The notes: generated from the letters alone by a model not told the origin. DNA of 64,000 nucleotides from Facklamia sp964471435 (GCA_964471435.1 CAYYGA010000004.1:1-64000); one strand, 5' to 3'; shown: positions 27,026-35,784, counted from the stretch's first letter. A program made the numbers and translations.

Positions 27026-28390
27026 TTAGTCCCTTTGTGACATTTCTACATATTTATTTTTAGAACGGACCGTAACATAAGCGGGACGAATTATTCTTCC
27101 ATCTGTCAGCTGCTCTAAAATATGAGCTGACCAGCCTACCACACGGGCACAGGCAAAAATCGGGGTAAACAGTTCCTCTGAAATACCTAGGAGTTTATAT
27201 ACTAGACCGGAATATAAATCAACATTGGCAGGTATTTGAAAATCATCGCCTCGCCGCTCCCTCATCAGTTCTCGTGAAATAGTTTCAATGTTTTCAATCA
27301 GCTGGTATGAAGCCACTTGATTTTTATCCTCTGCCATTTTCCTGGCTGCTTTTTTAAGAATTTCCGTTCGAGGATCAGAAATAGTATATACTGCGTGACC
27401 CATGCCGTAAATCAGACCCGTTTTATCAAAAGCTTTTTTATCTAAAATATCTTTTAAATAAGCCTTTAAAGCGGATTTGTCTGACCAGTTGCTTACATTT
27501 TTTTTAATGTCATTAATCATGTCATTGACACACTTATTAGCTCCACCATGTTTGGGTCCTTTAAGTGACCCTATTGCGGTACAAATAGCTGAGTAGTAAT
27601 CTGTGCCGGATGAAGCAACGACACTGGCCGCAAAAGCAGAGTTATTTCCCCCTCCATGTTCAGCATGAATCGTGAGACAGTAATCTAACAGTTTTACTTC
27701 TTCTGGAGTATATTTACAGTTTGGCCGGGTTAAATGCAAAATTGTCTCTGCAGTTCCTGCTCCTTTTTTAGGCCGGTGAATCACTAAACTTTCTTCTTCA
27801 AAATAATGTTGATTAGCTACAAAAGCATAGGATATTATTACCGGCATCATTGAAATTAAATTAATTATTTTATATAAAATCTCATTCAAATCGGTTGCAT
27901 CGGGATTTTCATCATAGGAATAAAAAGTGAGTATCATCCGTTGCAGTTTATTCATTATGTCTTTGGCCGGTGTATTTAAAATGACATCTTCCAAATAGTT
28001 ATTAGGTAGTTTACGGCAGTCCTCTAACATGCCGCAAAACTGAGCATAGTCTACTTCGTTAGGAAAGCGACCAAAAAGCAGGAGATAACAGGTTTCTTCA
28101 AAGGATCTGTAATCCCCTTTTGCAGCTCCTTCTATTAAATCTTGAACACTAATTCCACGGTAATACAGCTTTCCTTCCTGCGGATTTTTTCTGCCTTCAA
28201 CTATTTCATAACCCGAAACTTCGGAAACCTTCGTTGCACCTACTATAACTCCAGTGCCGTCACTATTTCTGAGACCACGTTTAATATTATGCTTTTCAAT
28301 AAAATCAGGAGTGATTTTACTGTTATCTGTAGCCATGATGACATAGCGGTTAAATTCGCGCGAATCAGTAAATTTTTCTAATGTCCTCAC
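27026..28390 (-). CDS. citZ: Citrate (2-methylcitrate) synthase
   Basis: Condenses oxaloacetate and acetyl-CoA to citrate. 454 residues; catalytic residues lie in the segments LTIHAEHGGGNNSAFAASVV (His), GMGHAVYTISDPR (His) and the conserved Asp near the C-terminus. The N-terminal region includes VVEGRKN-type text and the YRGISVQDLIEGA motif. Start is GTG at 28390, with GAGGTG five bases upstream. First gene of citZ-acnA-icd, from a good promoter with a CcpC-like dyad. A 2-methylcitrate synthase is less likely in this operon. Confidence 0.94.
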   Translation of the reverse strand: MRTLEKFTDSREFNRYVIMATDNSKITPDFIEKHNIKRGLRNSDGTGVIVGATKVSEVSGYEIVEGRKNPQEGKLYYRGISVQDLIEGAAKGDYRSFEETCYLLLFGRFPNEVDYAQFCGMLEDCRKLPNNYLEDVILNTPAKDIMNKLQRMILTFYSYDENPDATDLNEILYKIINLISMMPVIISYAFVANQHYFEEESLVIHRPKKGAGTAETILHLTRPNCKYTPEEVKLLDYCLTIHAEHGGGNNSAFAASVVASSGTDYYSAICTAIGSLKGPKHGGANKCVNDMINDIKKNVSNWSDKSALKAYLKDILDKKAFDKTGLIYGMGHAVYTISDPRTEILKKAARKMAEDKNQVASYQLIENIETISRELMRERRGDDFQIPANVDLYSGLVYKLLGISEELFTPIFACARVVGWSAHILEQLTDGRIIRPAYVTVRSKNKYVEMSQRD

Positions 28391-28452
28391 ATTTTCACCT
28401 CTTCGAATTAATTTACTTTTAATTATTCTAATATTAATCTAATATAATTTGA

Positions 28453-28481
28453 AGTATAATCGTGAATTATAAGTTCGTCAA
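28453..28481 (-). promoter_or_regulatory. Promoter of citZ-acnA-icd
   Basis: Minus strand -35 TTGACG (28476-28481), 17-bp spacer, -10 TATACT (28453-28458). Confidence 0.75.
28456..28470. promoter_or_regulatory. CcpC-box-like dyad in the citZ promoter
   Basis: Sequence ATAATCGTGAATTAT fits ATAA-N7-TTAT, the known CcpC box of citZ and citB genes. It fills the promoter spacer and overlaps the -10. The motif is short and AT-rich, so chance matches occur; the position is the main support. Confidence 0.5.
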
Positions 28482-28631
28482 GCCTTTCCCAGTAAACTCT
28501 TTATTTTTTTATAAATGATTTCGATTTATAGATATAGACCATCGGATAAAATTAACAGTACGCATCTTAAGTTGTTTAGATTTGTGAAAGTGATTAGTAA
28601 ACTATTTTTAAAATTCAGTAAAATTTTACAG

Positions 28632-28663
28632 AAAAAAAACCTCAATCCATGACCGGATTGAGG
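28632..28663 (-). terminator. Terminator of the NfeD-floA cluster
   Basis: 9-bp perfect stem CCTCAATCC/GGATTGAGG (28640-28663) with a 6-nt loop and eight Ts on the minus strand, 28 bp after the stop of the gene at 28691-29398. The stretch 28391-28690 otherwise holds only the citZ promoter. Confidence 0.93.
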
Positions 28664-28690
28664 GGCATTACACTTAATGCTTAATCTTTC

Positions 28691-29398
28691 TTATTTACGT
28701 AAACTTTTTGGTAGTTGTAATATTTCTGACCATATGACTGCTTTTTGTAAATTACGCATTCTACTGCTCCCTTTAGCAGATCTTTTAGAATGGTGTCGGT
28801 TGGTCTTATTTGTATTTACACCAATTGTATCTGAAACCTGCGTTTGTGTAACGTCCATAGCTAACTTATCTTGAAGACTATGCTCCTCCTGAAACTCCAT
28901 ATCAGAGAAATCATTCATAGAAGAAAAATCATCCATAGAAGAAAAGTCATTCATAGAAGCGAATTGGTCGTCTTGATATCCCTGCTTAACCTGCGGTGAG
29001 TAGATGGGACTATCCTCTTCAATTAGCCTCTGTCCAGAATCTAAAGAAGCGGCCTTTCTCCTATTTTTTTGAGAATTGCTCTTTCCCTTAGATGCCCTGC
29101 GGTCATTAGTTACCTCTTGCTTTTCATAATATTGGCTATAGTTTCTCCTTGCTCTATGGGGGGAACGATTCGAAGAAACCTCCGTCCTTTTAAATGCGCT
29201 GGACAGTTTATCATCATTCCGGTTCGAATTTTTTAAATCAGTTACTCTCCTTTTAACTCTTACAGCTTGTCTATCTCCTTGAGATCCACTTCTTTCGAAC
29301 TGATCATAAGATTCACTCTGCTGTGAGCGGCGCGGCCAGAAAAGTTTTGAAAGAAAGTAAAAGATTAGAAAAATAATGAGTAAATCAAAGATAAACAT
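28691..29398 (-). CDS. Unknown membrane-anchored protein with tandem hexapeptides
   Basis: Not recognised. 235 residues: one N-terminal membrane anchor (MFIFDLLIIFLIFYFLSKLF), then a hydrophilic, basic, Ser/Arg/Asn-rich tail likely to be disordered and cytoplasmic. Around residues 147-170 an 18-bp repeat encodes tandem SMNDFS, SMDDFS, SMNDFS and DMEFQE units. The final 40 residues turn basic again. It starts 8 bp after floA, so it is cotranscribed with NfeD and flotillin and shares their terminator. The position matches the small yqfB gene in B. subtilis, but I see no similarity. Confidence 0.7.
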   Translation of the reverse strand: MFIFDLLIIFLIFYFLSKLFWPRRSQQSESYDQFERSGSQGDRQAVRVKRRVTDLKNSNRNDDKLSSAFKRTEVSSNRSPHRARRNYSQYYEKQEVTNDRRASKGKSNSQKNRRKAASLDSGQRLIEEDSPIYSPQVKQGYQDDQFASMNDFSSMDDFSSMNDFSDMEFQEEHSLQDKLAMDVTQTQVSDTIGVNTNKTNRHHSKRSAKGSSRMRNLQKAVIWSEILQLPKSLRK

Positions 29399-29406
29399 AA
29401 TTATCC

Positions 29407-30423
29407 CTACTCAGTTTCATTATTTGAATCTTCATCACCAGCAATTGACTTACGCATTCTGGAATCCGCTTGAATATTTTCCATTTGATAGTAATCCATT
29501 ACTCCTAATTGACCTTTACGGAATGCTTCAGCAACAGCCAATGGCACTTCTGATTGCGCTTCTACTACTTTTGCACGCATTTTTTGTACTTCTGCCACAT
29601 TTTCTTGTTCTTGTGCCACCGCAAATGCCCGTCTTTCTTCCGCTTTTGCTTGCGCAATTTTTTTGTCAGCTTCTGCTTGGTCTGCTTGAAGCTTAGCCCC
29701 AATATTTCGTCCAACGTCTACATCTGCTATATCAATGGATAGGATTTCAAAAGCGGTCCCCGAATCTAGTCCTTTACGTAAAATGGTTTGGGAAATTAGA
29801 TCCGGATTTTCTAATACTTGCGAATGTGTCGGAGATGAACCTACAGTTGTTACAATTCCTTCTCCAACCCTAGCAATAATAGTTTCTTCACCGGCACCTC
29901 CAACTAAACGTCCGATATTTGCACGTACCGTAACTTTAGCTTTTGCTTTCACTTCAATTCCATTCATTGCAACCCCTGCAATAACAGGCGTTTCAATCAC
30001 TTTAGGATTAACTGATACTTGTACTGCTTCAAAAACATTTCTTCCTGCTAAATCAATAGCAGCCGCTTGTTCAAATTCTAAATCAATATTCGCACGTTGA
30101 GCGGCTATTAAAGCATCCACTACTAAGTTAACATTACCCCCTGCTAAATAGTGAGCTTCTAATTTGTCCGTTTCGATGGGTACCCCTGCTTTGGTTGCTT
30201 TGATTAAAGGATTTACAATCGCAGAAGGAGTAACTCGACGCAGTCGCATTCCTACTAAATTACCGATTGAAACTTTAGCTCCTGAAAAATACGCTGTAAT
30301 CCACAAGCCTACTGGTACAAAACGGAAAAACAAAACAATAAGAATAAAAACCAATATTATTAGAAAAAGGGTAACAAAAAAATTAGTATCATTAAAACTG
30401 TTATTCATATTATAAAAATCCAT
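29407..30423 (-). CDS. floA: Flotillin-like protein FloA
   Basis: Membrane scaffold of functional membrane microdomains in Firmicutes. 338 residues: a hydrophobic hairpin near the N-terminus (about 15-50), the SPFH/band-7-like domain with LVGMRLRRVTPSAIVNPLIKA, and a C-terminal coiled coil rich in Ala, Glu and Lys (ADKKIAQAKAEERRAFAVAQ). The ATG overlaps the stop of the NfeD gene by one base (TAATG), so the two are coupled. Confidence 0.96.
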   Translation of the reverse strand: MDFYNMNNSFNDTNFFVTLFLIILVFILIVLFFRFVPVGLWITAYFSGAKVSIGNLVGMRLRRVTPSAIVNPLIKATKAGVPIETDKLEAHYLAGGNVNLVVDALIAAQRANIDLEFEQAAAIDLAGRNVFEAVQVSVNPKVIETPVIAGVAMNGIEVKAKAKVTVRANIGRLVGGAGEETIIARVGEGIVTTVGSSPTHSQVLENPDLISQTILRKGLDSGTAFEILSIDIADVDVGRNIGAKLQADQAEADKKIAQAKAEERRAFAVAQEQENVAEVQKMRAKVVEAQSEVPLAVAEAFRKGQLGVMDYYQMENIQADSRMRKSIAGDEDSNNETE

Positions 30424-31016
30424 TACTCTACGCTCCTTACGTATATTTTAGATCCTGCAACACGAACTACACGTATCTGTCTCCCATGTCCTATCATATC
30501 TTCAAGACTGTACACATCATAGATTTCGTCATCAAACTGTGCTCTTCCGACCGGTCTCAAATCAGTCATCGTAACTCCTTCTTGATTCACTAAATAGCTA
30601 TAATCTGATTCACTAGAATATCCTAGACTGCTGATCATAGACTCCTGTAAAACAAAACGCGGACTAATATTTAATGCAAAACCCATTCTCATCAATATTA
30701 TAGATAGAACCACTGCTGTTAAAAAACACAATAAAACTAGAACGATTAAAGGTCTGAGAGCTCCTATTTTTAACCACAAAGCATAGATCGAAGCCCCTAA
30801 TCCAAGAACACCCATAATTCCAAAATCAGGTATATATAATTCTGCAACCATAAGTGCAATTCCAATTAAAAACAACAAGAGAATAAAAGCATTGTCCCCT
30901 TGAATTCCAAAGTAATAAGCGAATGAGGCAATTGCCAAGCTTATATAGAAAATCTGGTATTTTAGAAACATTGCGGCAATTAATAGAGCGACTCCAAGTG
31001 GTAATAAAAAAAGCAT
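30423..31016 (-). CDS. NfeD-family membrane protein (short form)
   Basis: Partner of flotillins in bacteria. 197 residues: four or five membrane segments (about 1-110) and a C-terminal OB-fold-like domain (about 140-197) with GVTMTDLRPVGRAQFDDEIYDV, which is the NfeD-C signature. There is no serine protease domain, so it is the short form. TATAAT near 31037 may be its -10; a clear -35 is lacking. Directly coupled to floA. Confidence 0.88.
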   Translation of the reverse strand: MLFLLPLGVALLIAAMFLKYQIFYISLAIASFAYYFGIQGDNAFILLLFLIGIALMVAELYIPDFGIMGVLGLGASIYALWLKIGALRPLIVLVLLCFLTAVVLSIILMRMGFALNISPRFVLQESMISSLGYSSESDYSYLVNQEGVTMTDLRPVGRAQFDDEIYDVYSLEDMIGHGRQIRVVRVAGSKIYVRSVE

Positions 31017-31069
31017 TGGATGTCTCCTCCTTTCCTCTCTATTATATCATATACTAAACTATTTAAGAT

Positions 31070-31113
31070 AAAAAAATAATGCAATATTATTAAAAAAATA
31101 ATAATATTGCATT
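31070..31113 (-). terminator. Terminator after the AI-2E family gene
   Basis: 14-bp AT-rich stem AATGCAATATTATT/AATAATATTGCATT (31078-31091 with 31100-31113) and seven Ts on the minus strand, 17 bp after the stop at 31130. Confidence 0.85.
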
Positions 31114-31129
31114 ACCAAAAATTGTTTAT

Positions 31130-32359
31130 TTATTGTGAATAAAATTCTATTTCCTCATACTCTTCGGCCACTCTTTTAAAGGAATCCTGCTTAGCATCAC
31201 GTATGAACTTCTTCCGCTCTTCTAATGAATAACGCTCACGCTCTCTAACATCCCGTCGCAGTATCTTATAGGTCGCTGAAGCAATCGGAACCCCCAACAG
31301 CATACCTGGAATCCCCATCAGGCCTCCTCCTACAGTGACTGCAAAGAGGACCCACATGCCAGGCAGTCCCAATGAACTTCCTACCACACGCGGATAAATA
31401 ATATTTCCTTCAATCTGTTGAATGATAATAATGAACAGCAGGAACCAAAAAGCCTGGGATAATGATTGGACAGATATGAGTACGAGTCCTATAGCACCTG
31501 AAATATAAGCTCCTAATAAAGGTATTAAAGCAAACACTCCGGTTAAAACACCTATCATCCCTGCATAAGGAAAACGAAAAATCCACATCCCCACTGTTAC
31601 TAGTGTGCCCAGTATAGTAGCGTCAATCACTTCTCCAGTTAAAAATGAAGTAAAAGATTCATCGATAGTTGTAAGAACATAAAAAATTCTTCGAGCCGCA
31701 GCTTCACTCGTATAGGTCATAACCAGCCGGGTAAATTGGTCAAACAGTCTTTCTTTAGACATGAGGATATAAAAAGCAAAGATAAAAGCTAAAAATAAAT
31801 TAATTAAAAAGGAAGTCACCGATCCTACTGTTGATAAAGTAGTATTTATCACTCCGCTGAAAGAGTTAAGTCCAAAACTTCCCAACCGATTACTAATTTC
31901 AAGCCAAGCAGATTCAACTCCACCGAATAAGCCCTGTGATCCTTCTGGCAGAAGCTGTTCAATACTGTCTAAGAAACTCTCTATCGCAGATATAACTTGA
32001 GGAATCGCAGAAATAGCAGCCGTAATAACATTATATATTTGAGGCACTACTAAGCCTATAACAAAGATTAAAACAAGAATAATAATCAAGATAGACAGAA
32101 TAATACTAATTGGACGCCTGATAGCATTTACCATCGGATGCTCATTGCCTGGAGCAAATGACTCCTCAAACTTTACCATTAAAATATTTAAAACATAAGC
32201 AATAATGATGCCAGATATAAACGGAGTTAATACAAGCCATATTCTTCCAAACCAGCTGAAAATAGTTTGATAATTAAATAAAATTAAAATAAGAACAGCG
32301 ATCAGAAATATATAACGCACCATTAAACGATCTAATTTTATACGATCGAATTTTTTCAC
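31130..32359 (-). CDS. AI-2E family membrane transporter
   Basis: Polytopic membrane protein of the AI-2E/PerM family (DUF20), about eight membrane segments with a soluble loop in the middle. Members include AI-2 exporter TqsA and Na+/H+ antiporters; the substrate cannot be told here. Family signature residues appear in the C-terminal half: LTGVFALIPLLGAYISGA and IIYPRVVGSSLGLPGMWVL. The C-terminus is long, charged and cytoplasmic. I chose GTG at 32359, with AAAGGAG eight bases upstream; GTG at 32377 is six codons longer. Confidence 0.85.
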   Translation of the reverse strand: MKKFDRIKLDRLMVRYIFLIAVLILILFNYQTIFSWFGRIWLVLTPFISGIIIAYVLNILMVKFEESFAPGNEHPMVNAIRRPISIILSILIIILVLIFVIGLVVPQIYNVITAAISAIPQVISAIESFLDSIEQLLPEGSQGLFGGVESAWLEISNRLGSFGLNSFSGVINTTLSTVGSVTSFLINLFLAFIFAFYILMSKERLFDQFTRLVMTYTSEAAARRIFYVLTTIDESFTSFLTGEVIDATILGTLVTVGMWIFRFPYAGMIGVLTGVFALIPLLGAYISGAIGLVLISVQSLSQAFWFLLFIIIIQQIEGNIIYPRVVGSSLGLPGMWVLFAVTVGGGLMGIPGMLLGVPIASATYKILRRDVRERERYSLEERKKFIRDAKQDSFKRVAEEYEEIEFYSQ

Positions 32360-32443
32360 CTTTTTCACTCCTTTCACTTAAACCTTTCTTTAATTTTAAC
32401 ATTTTTCTATTTTTATTTATATCGATTAGAATTAAATTTATTT

Positions 32444-32477
32444 TAAAAAAATACCCTTCAGCCAAAGCCAAAGGGTA
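32444..32477 (-). terminator. Terminator after clpB
   Basis: Stem TACCCTT/AAGGGTA (32452-32458 with 32471-32477) followed on the minus strand by seven Ts, 28 bp after the clpB stop. Confidence 0.8.
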
Positions 32478-32504
32478 AATGTTAAGTTAACGATATTATT
32501 TTGC

Positions 32505-35123
32505 TTATACTTCCAAGCTGTTTTCAACCGCATTAAATTCCAGCTGATCATCAACTAAGTTCACATGAACAGTTGAATCAGGGAAAACACGGCCTGAAAT
32601 AATAGCTTTTGCTAAAGGTGTTTCAACCTCTCGTGTAATATATCGCATTAAAGGTCTAGCCCCATAAACTGGATCATATCCATTATCAGCCAACCAATCT
32701 AATGCATCAGAGGACATTTCTAAGGTAATATCTTGGTATGCTAAGCGCTGACGCAATTGAACTAGCATCTTATCAGCAATACCGCGCATATTTTCACGGG
32801 ATAATGGCTTAAATAAGACAACATCATCAATCCGGTTTAAGAATTCAGGTTTAAACTGCTCTCTCAACAATTGGTTTACTTGGACAACGGTTCCTTTTTC
32901 TATTTCACCTTCTTCATTCACTCCTTCTAAAAGAAGATGCGAGCCAATATTAGAAGTCATAATTAAAACCGTATTCTTGAAGTTAACTGTCCGTCCTTTA
33001 GAGTCAGTCAGCCGCCCATCATCTAAAACTTGAAGTAATATATTAAATACATCTGGGTGTGCTTTTTCAATTTCATCTAGTAATACAATTGAATAAGGAT
33101 TACGCCGGACTGCTTCCGTTAACTGGCCGCCTTCTTCATATCCAATGTAACCTGGAGGGGCTCCAACTAAACGGGAAACGGAATGTTTTTCCATGTATTC
33201 CGACATATCTAAACGAACCATGTGGTGCTCGTCATCAAATAATACTTCTGCTAAACTTTTAGCTAATTCCGTTTTCCCAACTCCTGTTGGACCTAAGAAG
33301 AGGAAGGATCCAATTGGACGGCTAGGATTTTGTAAGCCTGCACGAGAACGCAAAACTGCTTCCGTTACTTTTTCAACCGCTTCATCTTGTCCAATAACAC
33401 GTTGATGTAAAATATTTTCCATATTCATTAACTTAGCACGTTCCCCTTCAACCAAGCGGTTAACTGGAATACCTGTTAAACGTTCTACTACTTTTGCAAT
33501 CTCGACGTCGGTCACTCGTTCTTGTGTTAAACGTTGACTGTCTTCATCAGCTTGAGCTTCCGTTTTCGCTTCTAATTCTTTTAATTCCGCTTCTAGTTGA
33601 GGAATTTCACCATGGCGTAAACGAGCTGCTGTTTCTAAATCATAATTACTTTCAGCATCTTCTAATTGACGTCTGGCACTTTCTAAAGTTTCACGTTTTT
33701 CTCTTAAAAGATTAGCGCCTTCTTTTTCAATTTCCCAGCGCATTTTCAATTCATTAGCTTCTGCTCGTAATTCAGTTAGTTCTTCTTGTAAGATCTCTAG
33801 TCGTTTTTTACTCGCATCATCCGTTTCTTTTTTAAGAGCTTCTTCTTCAATTTCTAATTGCATTAAACGTCGATTAACTACATCCATTTCAGTCGGCATG
33901 GAGTTCATTTCTACCTTTATGGTAGCTGAAGCTTCATCCACTAGATCGATGGCTTTATCCGGTAAAAAGCGGTCGGTAATATAGCGGTCGGATAAAGTTG
34001 CCGCTGCTACCAAAGCATTATCATGAATATTAACGCCATGGTGAATTTCATAACGCTCTTTTAACCCACGTAAAATCGAAATGGTATCTTCGACCGTCGG
34101 CTCTTGAACAAGAACCCGTTGAAAACGTCGTTCTAAAGCTTTATCTTTTTCAATATTTTCACGGTACTCATCTAAAGTGGTCGCCCCTATCATGTGTAAT
34201 TCACCACGTGAAAGCATCGGCTTTAATAAATTACCGGCGTCCATGGAACCTTCTGTTTTACCTGCTCCGACAATCATATGTACTTCATCGATAAAAAGTA
34301 AAACTTCCCCGTCAGAGTCTTTTACTTCTTTAAGAACTGCTTTTAGACGTTCTTCAAATTCGCCACGGTATTTTGCTCCCGCTATCAAAGCTCCCATATC
34401 CAATGACCATATTTCTTTATTTTTTAGATTCTCAGGCACATCTTTACGGAAAATACGGTGAGCCAGCCCTTCAATAATCGCAGTTTTTCCGACGCCGGGT
34501 TCTCCAATGAGAACGGGGTTGTTTTTAGTTTTACGTGATAAAATCCGGATAACATCACGAATTTCTTCATCACGGCCGATGACAGGATCCAGCTTACCTT
34601 CTTTTACTGCCTCATTTAAATTAGTAGCATATTTTGATAGAGCTTCATAATTTTCCTCCTGGTTTTGTGAAGTCACATTACTTCCTCCTCTCAATGTTTC
34701 AATTCTTTGACGTAAATCTGTCTGAGTAATACCTTGGCTTTCCAACCATTTAGTCAAAGGATTCCCTTTTTGTTCATAAAGTGCCAATAACACTACTTCT
34801 GTAGCTAAATATTCATCTTGAAGTTCCTGTGCAATTTTATTTGCATCTGTTAATAATTGTGATAAACGCGGACTGAACTGTTGACCATATTGAACATTTC
34901 CTCCCGTTATTTGAGCAATTTTATCAATTTCTTTTTCAATTTCTAGTTGAAAAGCCTGGCGGTCGACGCCTACATCTTGATAAAGCTTTGCGGCAAAATG
35001 ATCAGGCTGAATAAATATTAACCATAGATGCGGGATATCAATCTGTTGATGTTTTCGCGTCATGGCTGTTTGCTGTGCTTCTGCAATCGCTGATTGCAAG
35101 GTTGTTGTCATTTTTTCTATCAT
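32505..35123 (-). CDS. clpB: ATP-dependent disaggregase ClpB
   Basis: Hsp100 disaggregase that works with DnaK to rescue aggregated proteins. 872 residues: N-domain (about 1-145), AAA-1 with GEPGVGKTAIIEG and LLFIDEVHMIVGAG, the long coiled-coil middle domain characteristic of ClpB rather than ClpC/ClpE (about 410-525), AAA-2 with GPTGVGKTELAKSLAE, and the C-terminal domain. Start ATG at 35123 has AAAGGAGTGG upstream. Two CtsR boxes flank the promoter region, so it is probably CtsR-controlled, unlike CIRCE-controlled hrcA-grpE-dnaK. Confidence 0.98.
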   Translation of the reverse strand: MIEKMTTTLQSAIAEAQQTAMTRKHQQIDIPHLWLIFIQPDHFAAKLYQDVGVDRQAFQLEIEKEIDKIAQITGGNVQYGQQFSPRLSQLLTDANKIAQELQDEYLATEVVLLALYEQKGNPLTKWLESQGITQTDLRQRIETLRGGSNVTSQNQEENYEALSKYATNLNEAVKEGKLDPVIGRDEEIRDVIRILSRKTKNNPVLIGEPGVGKTAIIEGLAHRIFRKDVPENLKNKEIWSLDMGALIAGAKYRGEFEERLKAVLKEVKDSDGEVLLFIDEVHMIVGAGKTEGSMDAGNLLKPMLSRGELHMIGATTLDEYRENIEKDKALERRFQRVLVQEPTVEDTISILRGLKERYEIHHGVNIHDNALVAAATLSDRYITDRFLPDKAIDLVDEASATIKVEMNSMPTEMDVVNRRLMQLEIEEEALKKETDDASKKRLEILQEELTELRAEANELKMRWEIEKEGANLLREKRETLESARRQLEDAESNYDLETAARLRHGEIPQLEAELKELEAKTEAQADEDSQRLTQERVTDVEIAKVVERLTGIPVNRLVEGERAKLMNMENILHQRVIGQDEAVEKVTEAVLRSRAGLQNPSRPIGSFLFLGPTGVGKTELAKSLAEVLFDDEHHMVRLDMSEYMEKHSVSRLVGAPPGYIGYEEGGQLTEAVRRNPYSIVLLDEIEKAHPDVFNILLQVLDDGRLTDSKGRTVNFKNTVLIMTSNIGSHLLLEGVNEEGEIEKGTVVQVNQLLREQFKPEFLNRIDDVVLFKPLSRENMRGIADKMLVQLRQRLAYQDITLEMSSDALDWLADNGYDPVYGARPLMRYITREVETPLAKAIISGRVFPDSTVHVNLVDDQLEFNAVENSLEV

Positions 35124-35155
35124 AAAGCCACTCCTTTTTAATTTTGTATACGTTT

Positions 35156-35172
35156 GGTCAAAAATAGTCAGA
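35156..35172 (+). promoter_or_regulatory. CtsR box, clpB-proximal
   Basis: Direct repeat GGTCAAA-AAT-AGTCAGA, two mismatches from the CtsR heptad consensus RGTCAAA-NAN-RGTCAAA. It lies in the clpB leader about 35 bp before the ATG. Confidence 0.8.
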
Positions 35173-35190
35173 TAATTTTGATTAAAAGAA

Positions 35191-35209
35191 AAGCTCTTTT
35201 AAAGAGCTT
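35191..35209 (-). terminator. Hairpin with U-tract in the clpB leader
   Basis: Stem AAGCTCTT/AAGAGCTT with a 3-nt loop, followed by TTCTTTT on the minus strand. It lies between the clpB promoter and the proximal CtsR box, so it could end upstream transcription or attenuate clpB. Confidence 0.5.
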
Positions 35210-35215
35210 AAATAT

Positions 35216-35244
35216 AGTATACCTCATTGGTCAAATAAGGTCAA
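35216..35244 (-). promoter_or_regulatory. Promoter of clpB
   Basis: Minus strand -35 TTGACC (35239-35244), 17-bp spacer, -10 TATACT (35216-35221). The -35 is embedded in the distal CtsR box. Confidence 0.8.
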
Positions 35245-35245
35245 T
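35229..35245 (+). promoter_or_regulatory. CtsR box overlapping the clpB -35
   Basis: GGTCAAA-TAA-GGTCAAT, one mismatch from the CtsR consensus. It covers the -35 and part of the spacer, so bound CtsR would block polymerase. Confidence 0.9.
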
Positions 35246-35260
35246 ATTTTTCTTTGATTA

Positions 35261-35710
35261 TTATTTATTTCCTTTATCAATGTTATTTTGATCTGATGGG
35301 GTTAAAGAGTTTCCACTGCAGGAATGAGGAGGGATTGATGGTTGGTAGGGATTTAGGTAAGTTGATACGGCTAAAGAATCCAGTTCAAGTTCTTGATGTT
35401 GCTTGTAGAATTTCACCAGTGAAGGTTCCAGTATTTCTAAAAATTCATCTATAATGGATAAAGGCCGTACACGCTTAAATGTTTTATCTTCAACAAATTC
35501 GGTCCACTGCTTCTCGATAAATGTATCCACTCTTTTTCTTTCACTACTCATTAATGAAGGGAATCCAGTTCGGATGTCTGTAGCAATCAATGATGAAGGG
35601 GCGTATAAAATGAGCTGTATCTCAAATTGACCGATTTTATCATGCAAAATCGCACCATCAAGTTTGGATAAAAGAACATCATGCGAAATAAATTGTTTAG
35701 TCTGTGCGAT
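35261..35710 (-). CDS. Unrecognised ORF upstream of clpB; start codon uncertain
   Basis: Not recognised. The open frame runs from a stop at about 35729 to 35261. It has no ATG or GTG early: the first conventional start is TTG at 35647 (128 residues, weak ribosome binding site), while a strong AAAGGAAGGG sits five bases before an in-frame ATC at 35710 (149 residues). The middle region (DIRTGFPSLMSSERKRVDTFIEKQWTEF) is compact and charged; the last 30 residues are Pro/Ser/Asn-rich and look disordered. No membrane segment. It could use a rare AUC start, start at TTG, or be a decayed gene. Confidence 0.5.
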   Translation of the reverse strand: MAQTKQFISHDVLLSKLDGAILHDKIGQFEIQLILYAPSSLIATDIRTGFPSLMSSERKRVDTFIEKQWTEFVEDKTFKRVRPLSIIDEFLEILEPSLVKFYKQHQELELDSLAVSTYLNPYQPSIPPHSCSGNSLTPSDQNNIDKGNK

Positions 35711-35747
35711 AAGACCCTTCCTTTCTTCTATTTATTAACATAACAAA

Positions 35748-35784
35748 AGGTTGGAGCTGCAGGCAAATAATCTGCATCCAACCT
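35748..35784. terminator. Terminator after sufT
   Basis: Perfect 8-bp stem AGGTTGGA/TCCAACCT (35748-35755 with 35777-35784), extended by GCAG/CTGC inside. TTTTGTTATG follows on the minus strand and ATTTTTTT on the plus strand. Downstream of the minus-strand gene ending at 35901. Confidence 0.75.

Noticed and set aside
28385..28394. Two-codon ATG-TGA overlapping the citZ start
   Set aside because: The same ribosome binding site is well placed for the citZ GTG; a minimal ORF cannot be supported by sequence alone.
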